64,000 nucleotides of DNA from Microbacterium sp. zg-Y1090 (GTDB lineage: Bacteria > Actinomycetota > Actinomycetes > Actinomycetales > Microbacteriaceae): positions 1,674,001 to 1,738,000 of the forward strand of contig NZ_CP126742.1 of assembly GCF_030246945.1 (NCBI RefSeq), given 5' to 3'. A program made the translations under genes and the position numbers. Of this stretch, positions 8,206-17,990 are shown piece by piece (within the stretch, counting starts at the first letter, position 1; each line of letters opens with the position of its first letter). The notes beneath the pieces were generated by a model. That model did not search any database. It was not told the origin of the DNA and saw nothing but the letters and a program-made list of their open reading frames with translations.

Positions 8206-10560
8206 CTATCCCGGGGCGTCGACACCGTCGGAGGCGTGTTCCCGCCAGACCGCGAGCTCGCCGTCCCTCACCGTCACGGTGACGATGCCATCGCGGTCGG
8301 TGCGCGCGATGACCGCTCCCCCGTGCTCGAGGAGATCCAGGATCTCGGCCCGAGGGTGCCCGTAGTCGTTGTCCCCGACGGTGACCAGCGCCAGCGCCGG
8401 CCGCAGCTGTCGGTACAGCCGCTCGGCCTGGTCGGCGCTGCCGTGGTGGGCGACCTTGACGACGTCGTACCGCGGCAGCAGGACACCGGAGGCGGCGAGG
8501 GCGTGCTGCGGCTGCTCCGACAGATCGCCGAGGAACAGCGCGGATGCCGTCTGGGGCACCGTCACCTCTATCACCACCGAGGCGTCGTTGCCGGAGGGGA
8601 AGGCGACGGAACGCGCGGGCGGCCACAGCACGCGCCACGACGCGTCGCCCAGCTCGCCGCCGACACCGACGGAACCGACGGCCACCTGGGCGCCCCCAGC
8701 GGCGAGCACCTGCAGCACCTGCGAGGCCGCGGCATCCGGCACCGGCCCGTGCACGACGGTGTCGACGCGGCCCGTCACCGCCGACACGCCCGCGACGTGA
8801 TCTGCGTCGAAGTGGGTGAGCACGAGCAGGTCGACCCGGTCGACGCCGAGGCGGCGCAGACACGCCGTCAGCGGCTGCGGATCGGGTCCGGCGTCGATGA
8901 GCGCCACCGCGCCACCGGATCTCACGAGCACCGCGTCCCCCTGTCCGACGTCGCACGCGGCGATGGTCCACCCGCCCGGCGTGGTCGCGGGGGCCGCGAC
9001 CCCCGCGAGCAGGGCCGAACCGATGCCGACGCCCGTGAGCCCGGCCAGCCCGACGGCCGCCACGCGTCGCCCCACCCGGGCCCGCGCGGTCGTCCCCGGC
9101 ACGAGGCATACGGCCACCACCGCAGCACCCACGAGCGCCAGCGCGCCCACCCCCGCACCGCCCTCGATCCACGGCACGGCGGCACCGGGCAGACCCGAGA
9201 ACGTCGACGCGGTCCCCGCGATCCACGAGGCCGGCACCCACGCGATCGCCGCGAGTCCGGCCTGCAGCACGGGCAGCGGCGCGGCCAGACACGCGGCGAG
9301 CCCCACCACCGTGGCCACGGGCGCCGCCGGTGCCGCGAGCAGATTGGCGACGACGCCGTAGAGCGGCACGGTCGGCTCCACGAGGATCAGCAGCGGTCCG
9401 CAGGCCAGCTGCGCCGCCAACGGCACCGCCAGCGCCAGGGCGAGCGGGCGCGGCATCCATCGTGCGATTCCGTCGGCCAGCGGCCCCGACAGCAGCAGCA
9501 AGGAACCCGTCGCGGCCGCCGACAGCGCGAACCCGATCTCGCCCGCCAGCCACGGGTCGGCCACGAGCAGCACGATCACCGCGAGCGACAGCACCGACAT
9601 GCCCGCCCCGACACGTCCGAGCAGCACGCCGAGCATCGCGATGGCCGCCATGACCGCCGCGCGCACGACACTGGGTTCGGGTGTCACGAGCACGACGAAG
9701 CCCGCCAGGGCGCCCAGTCCGCACCCCACCCGCACGCCGCGGCGCACGCCGCACGCCGCGGCCGCCGCGAAGGCGATCCCGACCACGAGCGCGCAGTTCG
9801 CCCCGGAGACAGCGGTGAGGTGCGAGAGGGACGACGCCTTCATCGCGGCATCCAACTGCTCGCCGACCGCTGCCGTGTCTCCCACGGCCAGCCCAGGTAC
9901 GAGGCCGCCGCCAGGCGGGGGCAGCCCGGATGCCACGCCCACGAGACTTCGCCGGAGATCGGCGGCGGTCTGCAGTCCCCCGCGCGGCGGATCGATCACC
10001 CGCATCCCGTCCGCCGCGCGCACCACCAGCACGGCACGCTCCCCCGCGTCGGCGCGGAAGGCGGTCCCCGTGATCTCCACGCGCGCGCCGGGAGCGAGCG
10101 CATCCCGACCCTCCACCGCCGCGCCGGTGCTGCGCACCGTGACCGGCAGCGACACGATGTGCGTGTCCCGCCCGATCATGATCCGCTCGGCGATGGCGTC
10201 GAACCCGAGGCCCGCACCGGAAGGCTCCACTTTGCCCGTCACGATGGCCACGACGCGCAGCGCCCGGCCACCGTCGACCTCGAGGTGCGCCACACCGCGC
10301 CCCGGTTGCGCCAGCGCCAGGTGCGAGAGCACGGCAGCGGCCGCCGCGCAGCTGAGAGCCGCGACACCGGCCGTGGCACGGATGCCGGATCGAGGTGACC
10401 GCGCCGCCGTCACGAGCGCCGCCAGGCACAGCGCCCACACGATGAGCGCCGACACTCCCGCAGCGGATGCCGCGGAGGCGCCGCCGAGCGCGGCCACCCA
10501 CGCACCGACGGCAGCGGGCACGAGGCGAAGATCGCGGCGCCGCGCCCGCCGCAGGTTCAC
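8206..10560 (-). CDS. comEC: ComEC/Rec2 DNA-uptake channel
   Basis: Membrane channel that passes single-stranded DNA into the cytoplasm during transformation. The 784-residue protein has an N-terminal cluster of hydrophobic helices, an OB-like extracytoplasmic stretch, a long polytopic competence domain (HLTAVSGANCALV at its start), and a C-terminal metallo-beta-lactamase domain with VGQGDAVLVRSGG, IDAGPDPQ and the metal motif HFDADH at residues 583-588. Its start overlaps the end of comEA by 4 bases. In actinobacteria this gene is usually kept even where natural competence has not been shown, so a live uptake system is inferred only weakly. Confidence 0.93.
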   Translation of the reverse strand: MNLRRARRRDLRLVPAAVGAWVAALGGASAASAAGVSALIVWALCLAALVTAARSPRSGIRATAGVAALSCAAAAAVLSHLALAQPGRGVAHLEVDGGRALRVVAIVTGKVEPSGAGLGFDAIAERIMIGRDTHIVSLPVTVRSTGAAVEGRDALAPGARVEITGTAFRADAGERAVLVVRAADGMRVIDPPRGGLQTAADLRRSLVGVASGLPPPGGGLVPGLAVGDTAAVGEQLDAAMKASSLSHLTAVSGANCALVVGIAFAAAAACGVRRGVRVGCGLGALAGFVVLVTPEPSVVRAAVMAAIAMLGVLLGRVGAGMSVLSLAVIVLLVADPWLAGEIGFALSAAATGSLLLLSGPLADGIARWMPRPLALALAVPLAAQLACGPLLILVEPTVPLYGVVANLLAAPAAPVATVVGLAACLAAPLPVLQAGLAAIAWVPASWIAGTASTFSGLPGAAVPWIEGGAGVGALALVGAAVVAVCLVPGTTARARVGRRVAAVGLAGLTGVGIGSALLAGVAAPATTPGGWTIAACDVGQGDAVLVRSGGAVALIDAGPDPQPLTACLRRLGVDRVDLLVLTHFDADHVAGVSAVTGRVDTVVHGPVPDAAASQVLQVLAAGGAQVAVGSVGVGGELGDASWRVLWPPARSVAFPSGNDASVVIEVTVPQTASALFLGDLSEQPQHALAASGVLLPRYDVVKVAHHGSADQAERLYRQLRPALALVTVGDNDYGHPRAEILDLLEHGGAVIARTDRDGIVTVTVRDGELAVWREHASDGVDAPG

Positions 10561-11183
10561 AGCGTCACCAGGTCGCGCAGCGCGGCGAGCATCTTCTCGC
10601 CGATCCCCGGAACGGCCAGCAGGTCCTCGATGCTCGTGAACCGACCGTTCTGCTCACGCCAGTCGAGGATGCGCTGCGCCAGCGCCGGGCCGATCCTCGG
10701 CAGGGTGTCCAGCGCCGTCAGGTCGGCGGTGTTGAGGTTGACCCGGCCGTCGCCGCCACCCGCCGGCCCGGCCGGTCCCGCAGCGCCGGCGGCTGGCGCC
10801 TCGCCGACGACAGGCACGTGCAGCTGCTCGCCGTCACCGACCGGCCGCGCGAGGTTCACCGCGGCCCGGTCGGCGTCCGCACCGAACCCGCCGGCCGCAG
10901 CCACCGCGTCGACGACGCGGGCGCCGGACTCCAGCACGTAGAGCCCCGGCGCGGCGACCGCTCCCGACACATGGACGTACACGGCCGACGCGTCCCCGAG
11001 CACCGACGGCCCGGCGTCGGCGCCCGCCGGCGTCTGCGCGATCGTCACCGTCTCGACCGGGGCGGTCGACGTGCGCAGGATGCCGATGGCCACCGTGACC
11101 GCCAGCGCGAGGATCACGACGACGGTCACCGCGCCGACGCCGAGACGTCGACGGGCGGACGGTGGGGAGCTGTCGCCGATCAC
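10557..11183 (-). CDS. comEA: ComEA-like DNA-binding competence protein
   Basis: Membrane-anchored double-stranded DNA receptor that feeds ComEC. The 208-residue protein has one N-terminal membrane helix (about residues 14-36, rich in V, I, L), a SLBB-type beta-grasp region (VYVHVSGAVAAPGLYVLE, about 68-85), a Gly/Pro-rich linker, and a C-terminal pair of helix-hairpin-helix motifs with the family signatures VNLNTADLTALDTLP and GIGEKMLAALRDL. Its stop overlaps the comEC start (ATGA), so the two are translationally coupled. 11184-11458 upstream holds no gene. Confidence 0.93.
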   Translation of the reverse strand: MIGDSSPPSARRRLGVGAVTVVVILALAVTVAIGILRTSTAPVETVTIAQTPAGADAGPSVLGDASAVYVHVSGAVAAPGLYVLESGARVVDAVAAAGGFGADADRAAVNLARPVGDGEQLHVPVVGEAPAAGAAGPAGPAGGGDGRVNLNTADLTALDTLPRIGPALAQRILDWREQNGRFTSIEDLLAVPGIGEKMLAALRDLVTL

Positions 11184-11458
11184 CCCGCCACGCTAGGGAC
11201 CACCGGATGGCGGCGATCCGCCCGTCCGGCGAGTCGTGGAGATCCCGCTCGGCCGCGCGCCGGTGCAGAAGACGAGGTGATGGATGCCGCCGCACGGATG
11301 CCCCGTCGTCGGCGGCTGCCGCCGCACAGCTCCCCGTACCGTGACTGAACGAGCACGCACCCGACCCCGTGGCCACGACATACGCGCGAAACCTCGCCGT
11401 GACCCCGACGTCGCCGCCCTCTGCGATCCTGTCAGCAACCAGACCCGGAAGGCCCCCG

Positions 11459-12172
11459 ATGCACCACCGCCCCACCGTCCTGCTGCTGCACGTCCGCGAC
11501 GCGCGACCGCACGCCCCGCAGTTCCAGCAGCAGCTGACGACGCTCAACGACGCCACCGTCGCCGCCGTCGAGGCGCTCGGTGGGACGGCCGAGCTCGTCG
11601 CCGCCGCCGATGTCGCGGAGTCGACGGTGCGAGAGCGCGCGCGGCGCGCCGACGCCGTGGTCGTGCTCGGCGGCGAGGACGTGGATCCGGCGTTCTACGA
11701 CGGCCCGCGCGACTACCCCGGGTCGGGCTTCCACGAGCCGGTCGCCGACCGCGTCAGCATCGCCGTGATCCGGGATGCCGTCCAGCACGGCATCCCGCTT
11801 CTCGGCATCTGCCGCGGGCTGCAGCTCATGAACGTCGCGCTGGGCGGCACCCTCGTTCCCGATATGCACGGCCACCGCTCCCTCGACGGCGACCCGTTCG
11901 TGCAGACGCGGGTGACGGTCGAGCGCGAGGGCGCCGCGGGATCGGTCGCCGGGGCGGGACCGGTGCTGTGCACGCATCACCAGGCGATCGACCAGGTGGC
12001 TCCCGGCCTGTCGGTGCTGGTGCGCGCCGTCGACGGCGTCGTGGAGGCGGTCGCCCACGACACCGCCCCGATGCTGGGCGTGCAGTGGCATCCGGAGCAC
12101 CCCGACACCGCGCTGACGCAGGTCGGGATGCTCCTTCGCGATGTGATGAGCCGGGGCTCCGCGGCGAGGTGA
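11459..12172 (+). CDS. Class I glutamine amidotransferase-like peptidase C26 (gamma-glutamyl hydrolase family)
   Basis: Probably hydrolyses a gamma-glutamyl bond, as PuuD does in putrescine degradation. The 237-residue protein has GGEDVDPAFY, the nucleophile elbow GICRGLQLMN (catalytic Cys), CTHHQAID and the C-terminal HPEH that supplies the His/Glu of the triad. The ATG at 11459 was chosen because GGAAGG lies 6 bases upstream; the same frame extends 30 codons further, but that stretch reads as Pro/Thr-rich noise. No polyamine genes are nearby, so the substrate is open. It is convergent with leuS, 12 bases away. Confidence 0.82.
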   Translation: MHHRPTVLLLHVRDARPHAPQFQQQLTTLNDATVAAVEALGGTAELVAAADVAESTVRERARRADAVVVLGGEDVDPAFYDGPRDYPGSGFHEPVADRVSIAVIRDAVQHGIPLLGICRGLQLMNVALGGTLVPDMHGHRSLDGDPFVQTRVTVEREGAAGSVAGAGPVLCTHHQAIDQVAPGLSVLVRAVDGVVEAVAHDTAPMLGVQWHPEHPDTALTQVGMLLRDVMSRGSAAR

Positions 12173-12184
12173 GGGGCGATCCGC

Positions 12185-14761
12185 TCAGCGGGTGCTGAAG
12201 CTGACGACCTTCGGTGCCCGCACGATGGCGCGGGTGATCTCCCGCCCGTCGAGCGAGCGGACCACACGGTCGTCGGCCCGGGCGAGCGCCTCGAGTTCGG
12301 CGGCGTCGATGCGGGCGGAGACCTCGAGCGTCGCCCGCACCTTGCCGTCGATCTGCACGGCGACCTTGACGGTGTCCTCGACCAGCAGAGTCGGGTCGGC
12401 CTGGCGCCAGGGAACGAGGCCGACCGACGGCGCGTAGCCGAGGATCTCCCACATCTCCTCCGCGGTGTGCGGGGCGAAGAGGTCCAGGATCAGCGCGGTC
12501 ACCTCGGCGGCTTCGCGCACGGCGGGGTCGGCCGCGCCGGCCCCGGCGTCGATCGCCTTGCGGGTCGCGTTGACCAGCTCCATGAGGCGTGCCACCACGA
12601 CGTTGAACTTCGTCTGCTCGAGCAGCCCGGGCGCATCGGCGAGCAGGCGGTGGGTGATGCGGCGCAGCGCGACGTCGCCGTCGGCCCACTTCACGTCGGG
12701 GCTGCTGGTGACATCCCGAGCCACGCGCAGCGCGCGGGCCAGGAACTTGGCGGCGCCGACGGTCGAGACGTCGGCCCAGTCCTTGTCGTCCTCGACCGGC
12801 CCCGCGAACGCGAGGCCGACGCGGAGGGCGTCGGCGCCGTGGGCGTCGAGCTCCTCCTGGAAGAGCACCAGGTTGCCCTTGCTCTTGGACATCTTGGCGC
12901 CGTCGAGGATCACCATGCCCTGGTTGATCAGGCTGGAGAACGGCTCGGTGAAGTCGACGTGCCCCATGTCGTACAGCGCCTTGGTGATGAAGCGCGCGTA
13001 CAGCAGGTGCAGGATGGCGTGCTCGACGCCGCCGATGTAGAAGTCCACCGGACCCCAGCGGTCGGCCTCGCGCTGCGAGAACGGCTGGGTGGTGTCGCCC
13101 GGCGAGAGGAACCGCAGGAAGTACCACGAGCTGTCGACGAAGGTGTCCATCGTGTCGGGGTCGCGGCGGGCGGGCTCACCCGTCTCGGGATCGACAGTGG
13201 TGACCCAGTCGGTCGCGGCACCCAGGGGCGACGAACCCTTGGGCGTGAGGTCCAGTCCCTCGCGCGAGGGGAGTTCGACCGGCAGCTGCTCGTCGGGCAC
13301 GGGCACGATGCGCCCGTCCTCGGTGTGGATCATCGGGATCGGCGTGCCCCAGAACCGCTGACGGGAGATCAGCCAGTCGCGCAGGCGGTAGGTCTTCGCG
13401 GCACGGCCGGTGCCGGCGGCCTCCAGCAGGTCGATCGCGCGGGCGATGGCGTTGCGCTTGCTCAGGCCGTCCAGCGGTCCGGAGTTGATCATGCGGCCTT
13501 CGCCGGTGAGCGCGACCCCGGTCTTCACCGGGTCGGTCTCGTCGGCATCCGCGCCCGGATCGATCGGCACCCCCTCGTCGTCCAGCTCGATGACGGGGAT
13601 GGCTCCGGTGACCGGGGCCGAGGTGTCGACGACCACTCGCACGGGCAGGTCGAACGCGCGGGCGAAGTCCAGATCACGCTGGTCGTGAGCGGGCACGGCC
13701 ATGACCGCACCGTGGCCGTAATCGGCCAGCACGTAGTCCGCGGCCCAGATGGGCAGGCGCTCGCCGTTGATCGGGTTGATCGCGTAGCGGTCGAGGAAGA
13801 CACCGGTCTTGGGGCGGTCGGTGGCCTGCCGATCGATGTCGGTGGCCTTCTGCACCTTCTCCAGGTAGTCCTGGAAGCGCATGCGCACCTCGGCCGAGGC
13901 GCCGGCGGCCAGCTCCGCGGCCAGGTCGGAGTCAGGCGCCACGACGAAGAACGTCGCGCCGTGCAGCGTGTCGGGGCGCGTGGAGAAGACGGTGACCTTC
14001 TCGGCGCGACCCTCGATCTCGAAGTCGATGTCGGCGCCGATGGAGCGTCCGATCCAGTTGCGCTGCATCTGCAGCACCTTGTGGGGCCAGAAGCCCTCCA
14101 GCTGGTTCAGGTCATCCAGCAGCCGGTCGGCGTAGTCGGTGATGCGGAAGTACCACTGGGTCAGCTTCTTCTTGATCACCTCGGCGCCGCAGCGCTCGCA
14201 GTGTCCGTCGACGACCTGCTCGTTGGCCAGCACCGTCTGGTCGACGGGGCACCAGTTGACCGGACTCTCCTTGCGGTATGCCAGGCCCCGTTCGTACAGC
14301 TGCTGGAACAGCCATTGGTTCCAGCGGTAGTACTCCGGGTCGCTCGTGTGCAGCACCCGGCTCCAGTCGAAGGAGACGCCGTACTGCTTGAGGCTCGCCT
14401 TCTGCTGGTCGATGTTGGCGTAGGTCCAGGCCCGCGGGTCCGCCCCGCGCTTGATGGCCGCGTTCTCGGCGGGCAGGCCGAACGAGTCCCACCCGATGGG
14501 GTTGAGCACGTTGTAGCCGCGGTGGCGCCAGAAGCGGGCGACGATGTCGGAGTACAGGTAGTTCTCGGCGTGCCCCATGTGCAGGTCGCCGGACGGGTAC
14601 GGGAACATCGCCAGCACGTACTTGCGGGGGCGCGTGTCGTCGTCGCCGCCGGCCCGGAAGGGGTCGTCCTGCTCCCAGCGGCGCTGCCACTTCTCCTGGA
14701 TCGCGTGCACGTCGAACGCGCCGGCGTCGCCGGCGGTGTCGGGAGGAAGAGTCTGAGACAC
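12185..14761 (-). CDS. leuS: Leucyl-tRNA synthetase
   Basis: Charges tRNA-Leu. The 858-residue class Ia synthetase carries HMGH at residues 61-64, a zinc-type CERCGAE and CPVD region near residues 180-200, the CP1 editing domain, a second signature segment [10 protein letters not shown], and KMSKS at 623-627. A C-terminal anticodon and tail domain ends SFSTR. No T-box-like leader is visible in the 66 bases between leuS and pabB, in contrast to ileS at the far end of the window. Confidence 0.97.
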   Translation of the reverse strand: MSQTLPPDTAGDAGAFDVHAIQEKWQRRWEQDDPFRAGGDDDTRPRKYVLAMFPYPSGDLHMGHAENYLYSDIVARFWRHRGYNVLNPIGWDSFGLPAENAAIKRGADPRAWTYANIDQQKASLKQYGVSFDWSRVLHTSDPEYYRWNQWLFQQLYERGLAYRKESPVNWCPVDQTVLANEQVVDGHCERCGAEVIKKKLTQWYFRITDYADRLLDDLNQLEGFWPHKVLQMQRNWIGRSIGADIDFEIEGRAEKVTVFSTRPDTLHGATFFVVAPDSDLAAELAAGASAEVRMRFQDYLEKVQKATDIDRQATDRPKTGVFLDRYAINPINGERLPIWAADYVLADYGHGAVMAVPAHDQRDLDFARAFDLPVRVVVDTSAPVTGAIPVIELDDEGVPIDPGADADETDPVKTGVALTGEGRMINSGPLDGLSKRNAIARAIDLLEAAGTGRAAKTYRLRDWLISRQRFWGTPIPMIHTEDGRIVPVPDEQLPVELPSREGLDLTPKGSSPLGAATDWVTTVDPETGEPARRDPDTMDTFVDSSWYFLRFLSPGDTTQPFSQREADRWGPVDFYIGGVEHAILHLLYARFITKALYDMGHVDFTEPFSSLINQGMVILDGAKMSKSKGNLVLFQEELDAHGADALRVGLAFAGPVEDDKDWADVSTVGAAKFLARALRVARDVTSSPDVKWADGDVALRRITHRLLADAPGLLEQTKFNVVVARLMELVNATRKAIDAGAGAADPAVREAAEVTALILDLFAPHTAEEMWEILGYAPSVGLVPWRQADPTLLVEDTVKVAVQIDGKVRATLEVSARIDAAELEALARADDRVVRSLDGREITRAIVRAPKVVSFSTR

Positions 14762-14827
14762 GAGGAAAGAGCCAATCGTGGGGGTCGGGTCGGCGCGGTG
14801 CGCGTCGACCCAGATTACCGGAACGCG

Positions 14828-16183
14828 CTATGACCAGCCTGGAGGCAGGGTCGCGCCCAGCGCCGCCAGCGGTGCGCGGGCCTTCAGCCCCACTTCCGCC
14901 ACCTCGGCGGAGGCGTCGGACCCCCAGGTGATGCCGCCGCCCGCGCCGACGTACGCGCCGCCCGGATGAAGCACGATCGAGCGGATCACCATCGCCAGAT
15001 CCAGCGCCCCGTCGGCCCCCACCCAGCCGAAGCATCCGGCGAACACCCCCCGCGGGCCGCCCTCCAGGTCGTGCAGGATCGTCATGGCCGACCGCTTCGG
15101 CGCCCCCGTCATGCTGCCGGCGGGAAAGGCCGCGGCCAGCAGGTCGCCGACCGTCGCCTCGGGCCGCAGGCGCCCCGCAACGGTGCTGACCAGCTGGTGC
15201 ACCGCGGGGTACGACTCCACCTCGAGCAGCCCGTCGACCGCGACCGTCGCCGGCAGGCACACCCGCGACAGGTCGTTGCGCATCAGGTCGACGATCATCA
15301 CGTTCTCGGCGCGCTCCTTCACACTCGCGCGCAGTTCGGCGGCACGTGCCTCGTCGTCAGCGGCGTTGCGCCCCCGCGGGCGCGTGCCCTTGATCGGACG
15401 CGTGCGCACGACCCCGCCGGCCGCCTCGAGGAAGCGCTCGGGGCTCGCGGAGACGAGCGCGACGTCCCCGCTGCGGATGAGACCTCCGTGGTGCGCGGAT
15501 GAGGTCGAGCGCAGGCGGCGGTGCACCGCGACGGGGTCGAAGGGCGTGGATGCCGGCACGTCGAATCGGGTCGTGAGGCACAGCTGATAAGCATCGCCGG
15601 CGCGGATGGCAGCGCGGCAGCGGCCGATCAGGTCGGCATAAGCAGCGGGGTCCACCCGCGCCGACGCGGTGGCGGGCGCGGCGTCAGACAGCGGCGCAGC
15701 GGATGCCACGGCGTGCGCGGGGGCCGCCGACGCTTCGGCATCCGCCGCCCAGCCGGACGCCTGCAGGGCGAAGTCGTCGAGGTCCGATGCGGGGGCCACG
15801 GCCCACATGCGCCGTCGGGAGTGGTCCACGGCGACGAATCGGCCCGCCCGCAGCCACATGCGGTCCGGCACGGTGGCGTCGGTCACGGCGGGTGCGCCCG
15901 CACCTGCGGCGGCGCCGTCGTAGCCCAGCCAGCCGACCCATCCGCCGTGGAATGGCCCCCACTCCCCGGCGGGAGACGCTGCGGGAGTGGGCGCGCCCAG
16001 CGCCAGGGCATCGACGACCGCCGGGTCTGTCTCCGGTTCTCCCACCCCCAGCCAGCTCCACCCCTCGGTCGCGTCGGGGCCGGCGTCCAGCCAGAAGGCA
16101 TGCGCGGCCCGGGACGGCCCGGCGGCGAACAACGCGGCGGGGTCGACCCACGCCAGCGGGCGGGCGGCCACGGCGGGGAGCAT
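14828..16183 (-). CDS. pabB: Aminodeoxychorismate synthase component I
   Basis: Converts chorismate to 4-amino-4-deoxychorismate for folate. The 451-residue chorismate-binding enzyme shows the family segments YQLCLTTRFDV, SPERFLEA, RTRPIKGTRPRG, ERAENVMIVDLMRNDL, FPAGSMTGAPK and GAGGGITWGSD. The Lys in PIKGT is typical of PabB, where anthranilate synthase has Ala, which decides between the two. No fused amidotransferase or PabC domain is present, so a separate PabA is needed. The start codon is at 16181-16183 with GAGAAG directly before it. It is divergent from the DedA gene. Confidence 0.9.
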   Translation of the reverse strand: MLPAVAARPLAWVDPAALFAAGPSRAAHAFWLDAGPDATEGWSWLGVGEPETDPAVVDALALGAPTPAASPAGEWGPFHGGWVGWLGYDGAAAGAGAPAVTDATVPDRMWLRAGRFVAVDHSRRRMWAVAPASDLDDFALQASGWAADAEASAAPAHAVASAAPLSDAAPATASARVDPAAYADLIGRCRAAIRAGDAYQLCLTTRFDVPASTPFDPVAVHRRLRSTSSAHHGGLIRSGDVALVSASPERFLEAAGGVVRTRPIKGTRPRGRNAADDEARAAELRASVKERAENVMIVDLMRNDLSRVCLPATVAVDGLLEVESYPAVHQLVSTVAGRLRPEATVGDLLAAAFPAGSMTGAPKRSAMTILHDLEGGPRGVFAGCFGWVGADGALDLAMVIRSIVLHPGGAYVGAGGGITWGSDASAEVAEVGLKARAPLAALGATLPPGWS

Positions 16184-16225
16184 CTTCTCAGGCTAGGGGT
16201 GGCGGGGCGGCTCTAGGCTCAGAAC

Positions 16226-16909
16226 GTGAACGAGATCCTCACCTGGCTGCTTGACGCGGTTCAGAGTGTCGACCCCGTGCTGCGTACCGTGCTGGCGGGT
16301 GTCGCGATCCTGCTCGAGACGAGCGTGCTGGTGGGTCTGGTGGTCCCCGGCGACACCGTCGTGATCGTTGCGGGCACCGCGGTGGGGTCGCCCGTGGAGG
16401 GCGTGCTGCTGGTGATCACGGTGATCCTCGGCGCGCTGGCCGGCGAAAGCATCGGATTCTGGCTCGGACGGGTGCTGGGGCCGCGCATCCGCTTCTCTCG
16501 CTTGGGTGCGAAGCTCGGGGAGCACAACTGGCAGCGAGCCGAACTGTACCTGCGCCGACGCGGTGGACCCGCGATCTTCCTGTCGCGATTCCTGCCGGTG
16601 CTGCACTCGCTCGTGCCGCTGACCGTCGGCATGAGCGGCTTCGCCTACCGACGCTTCATCGCGTGGACCCTGCCGGCCTGCACCCTGTGGTCCGTGCTGT
16701 ACGTGGGGGTGGCCGCCGCGGCTGCGGGCACCTACCGCGAACTCGCCGATCGTCTGCACTTCGCGGGGTACATCTTCGTGGGCATCATCGTCGCCTTCTT
16801 CGTGCTGGCGTACCTCGCCAAGCGGATCATCGCGCGTCGGGAGCGCCGCCATCTGCACGTCGACGGAGCGACGGACGCTTCGCATGCCGAGGAGGGCATG
16901 CGAGACTGA
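16226..16909 (+). CDS. DedA-family membrane protein (VTT domain)
   Basis: A polytopic inner-membrane protein of the family linked to lipid flipping and membrane homeostasis. In 227 residues it has hydrophobic segments near 15-45, 50-75, 140-165 and 175-200. The DedA signatures are present: a Gly/Glu-containing GESIGFWLGRVLG and the re-entrant FLSRFLPVLHSLVPLTVGM. The start is GTG 16226. An App1-like phosphatase gene follows after 8 bases, suggesting a two-gene transcript concerned with lipids; that link is inference. Confidence 0.88.
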   Translation: MNEILTWLLDAVQSVDPVLRTVLAGVAILLETSVLVGLVVPGDTVVIVAGTAVGSPVEGVLLVITVILGALAGESIGFWLGRVLGPRIRFSRLGAKLGEHNWQRAELYLRRRGGPAIFLSRFLPVLHSLVPLTVGMSGFAYRRFIAWTLPACTLWSVLYVGVAAAAAGTYRELADRLHFAGYIFVGIIVAFFVLAYLAKRIIARRERRHLHVDGATDASHAEEGMRD

Positions 16910-16917
16910 ACAACACG

Positions 16918-17967
16918 ATGCCTGGCACCGACCCCGCACCCCCACGCCCGAAGACGCTCTGGATCGCACGTCTGGAGTACAGCTTCCATTCCTGGCGCGA
17001 GCGCCGAGCGCGACGTCGGGGCAACCGCGCCACCGTCGCGGCTTTCCCCGGCTACGCCGGCCCTGACTGGGTGCGCGTGCTCGGGCGGGTGCTCATCGTT
17101 CCGGCGGTGCGCACCGACACCCGCGGCGAGTATGCCGGTGTGCGCGGCTGGCGCAGCTTCGCCAGCGTGCCGGTCGGCTTCGCCCAGGTGACGGTGGAGA
17201 TCGACGGTGTGGAACACGAGGTCGTCGCCGATCGCGGGGGTGTCATCGACGCGACGCTGCCCGCCACGCTCGCCGCGGGATGGCAGCCGATCAGGATGTC
17301 CGTCGAAGGCTGCGATCCCATCGAATCTCGCGTGTTCGTCGTCGCGCCCGAGGTGCGCTTCGGCGTCGTCTCCGACGTCGACGACACCGTCATGGTCACC
17401 GCCCTCCCCCGCCCTTTCGTGGCGGCGTGGAACTCGTTCGTGCTCGACGAGCACGCCCGCCAGCCCGTCCCGGGCATGGCGGTGCTGCTCGAGCGCATCA
17501 TGCGCGAGAACCCCGGCTCTCCCATGATCTACCTCTCCACCGGAGCCTGGAACGTCGCCCCCACCCTCATGCGATTCCTCCGCCGCCACGTCTTTCCGCC
17601 GGGGGCGATGCTGCTCACCGACTGGGGCCCCACGCATGACCGTTGGTTCCGCAGTGGCCGCCTGCACAAGCAGCAGAACCTCGACCGCCTGGCGCGGGAG
17701 TTCCCGCACATCAAGTGGCTCCTCATCGGCGACGACGGTCAGGCCGACGACGCGATCTACACCGCCTTCGCCGCGGCGCACCCGGACCGGGTGACCGCGG
17801 TCGCGATCCGGCGGCTCTCCCCCACCGAGGCCGTGCTCGCCGGCGGCCGCACGGTGGTCGACGACCACTCGGCGGCGGGGGTGCCCTGGGTGACCGACTC
17901 CGACGGCGCCGGCCTGCTCGACCGACTCAACGACGTCGGAGTGCTCAAGCCCGAGCCGCCCGCCTGA
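16918..17967 (+). CDS. App1-like phosphatidate phosphatase domain protein (DUF2183)
   Basis: A 349-residue HAD-type phosphatase related to yeast App1, which acts on phosphatidate. It contains SDVDDTVMVT (the DxDxT nucleophile motif, near residue 157), YLSTGAWNVAP (motif II) and IGDDGQADDAIY (acidic motif), all placed as in the App1 catalytic domain. An N-terminal beta-rich segment of about 140 residues precedes it. The start MPGTDP at 16918 is 8 bases after the DedA stop; its ribosome-binding site is weak, so coupling to DedA translation is likely. There is no signal peptide. It ends convergent with the phosphoesterase at 17991. Confidence 0.84.
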   Translation: MPGTDPAPPRPKTLWIARLEYSFHSWRERRARRRGNRATVAAFPGYAGPDWVRVLGRVLIVPAVRTDTRGEYAGVRGWRSFASVPVGFAQVTVEIDGVEHEVVADRGGVIDATLPATLAAGWQPIRMSVEGCDPIESRVFVVAPEVRFGVVSDVDDTVMVTALPRPFVAAWNSFVLDEHARQPVPGMAVLLERIMRENPGSPMIYLSTGAWNVAPTLMRFLRRHVFPPGAMLLTDWGPTHDRWFRSGRLHKQQNLDRLAREFPHIKWLLIGDDGQADDAIYTAFAAAHPDRVTAVAIRRLSPTEAVLAGGRTVVDDHSAAGVPWVTDSDGAGLLDRLNDVGVLKPEPPA

Positions 17968-17990
17968 GGACGCCTGGCCGCGACTACCCT

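Noticed and set aside
7721..10501. Long minus-strand frame (926 codons) over comEC and holA
   Set aside because: Out of frame with the recognisable ComEC and HolA proteins; composition is a shadow of high GC.
14762..14827. T-box or leader peptide ahead of leuS
   Set aside because: Only 66 bases separate leuS from pabB, with no GGTGGTACC-type element and no run of Leu codons.
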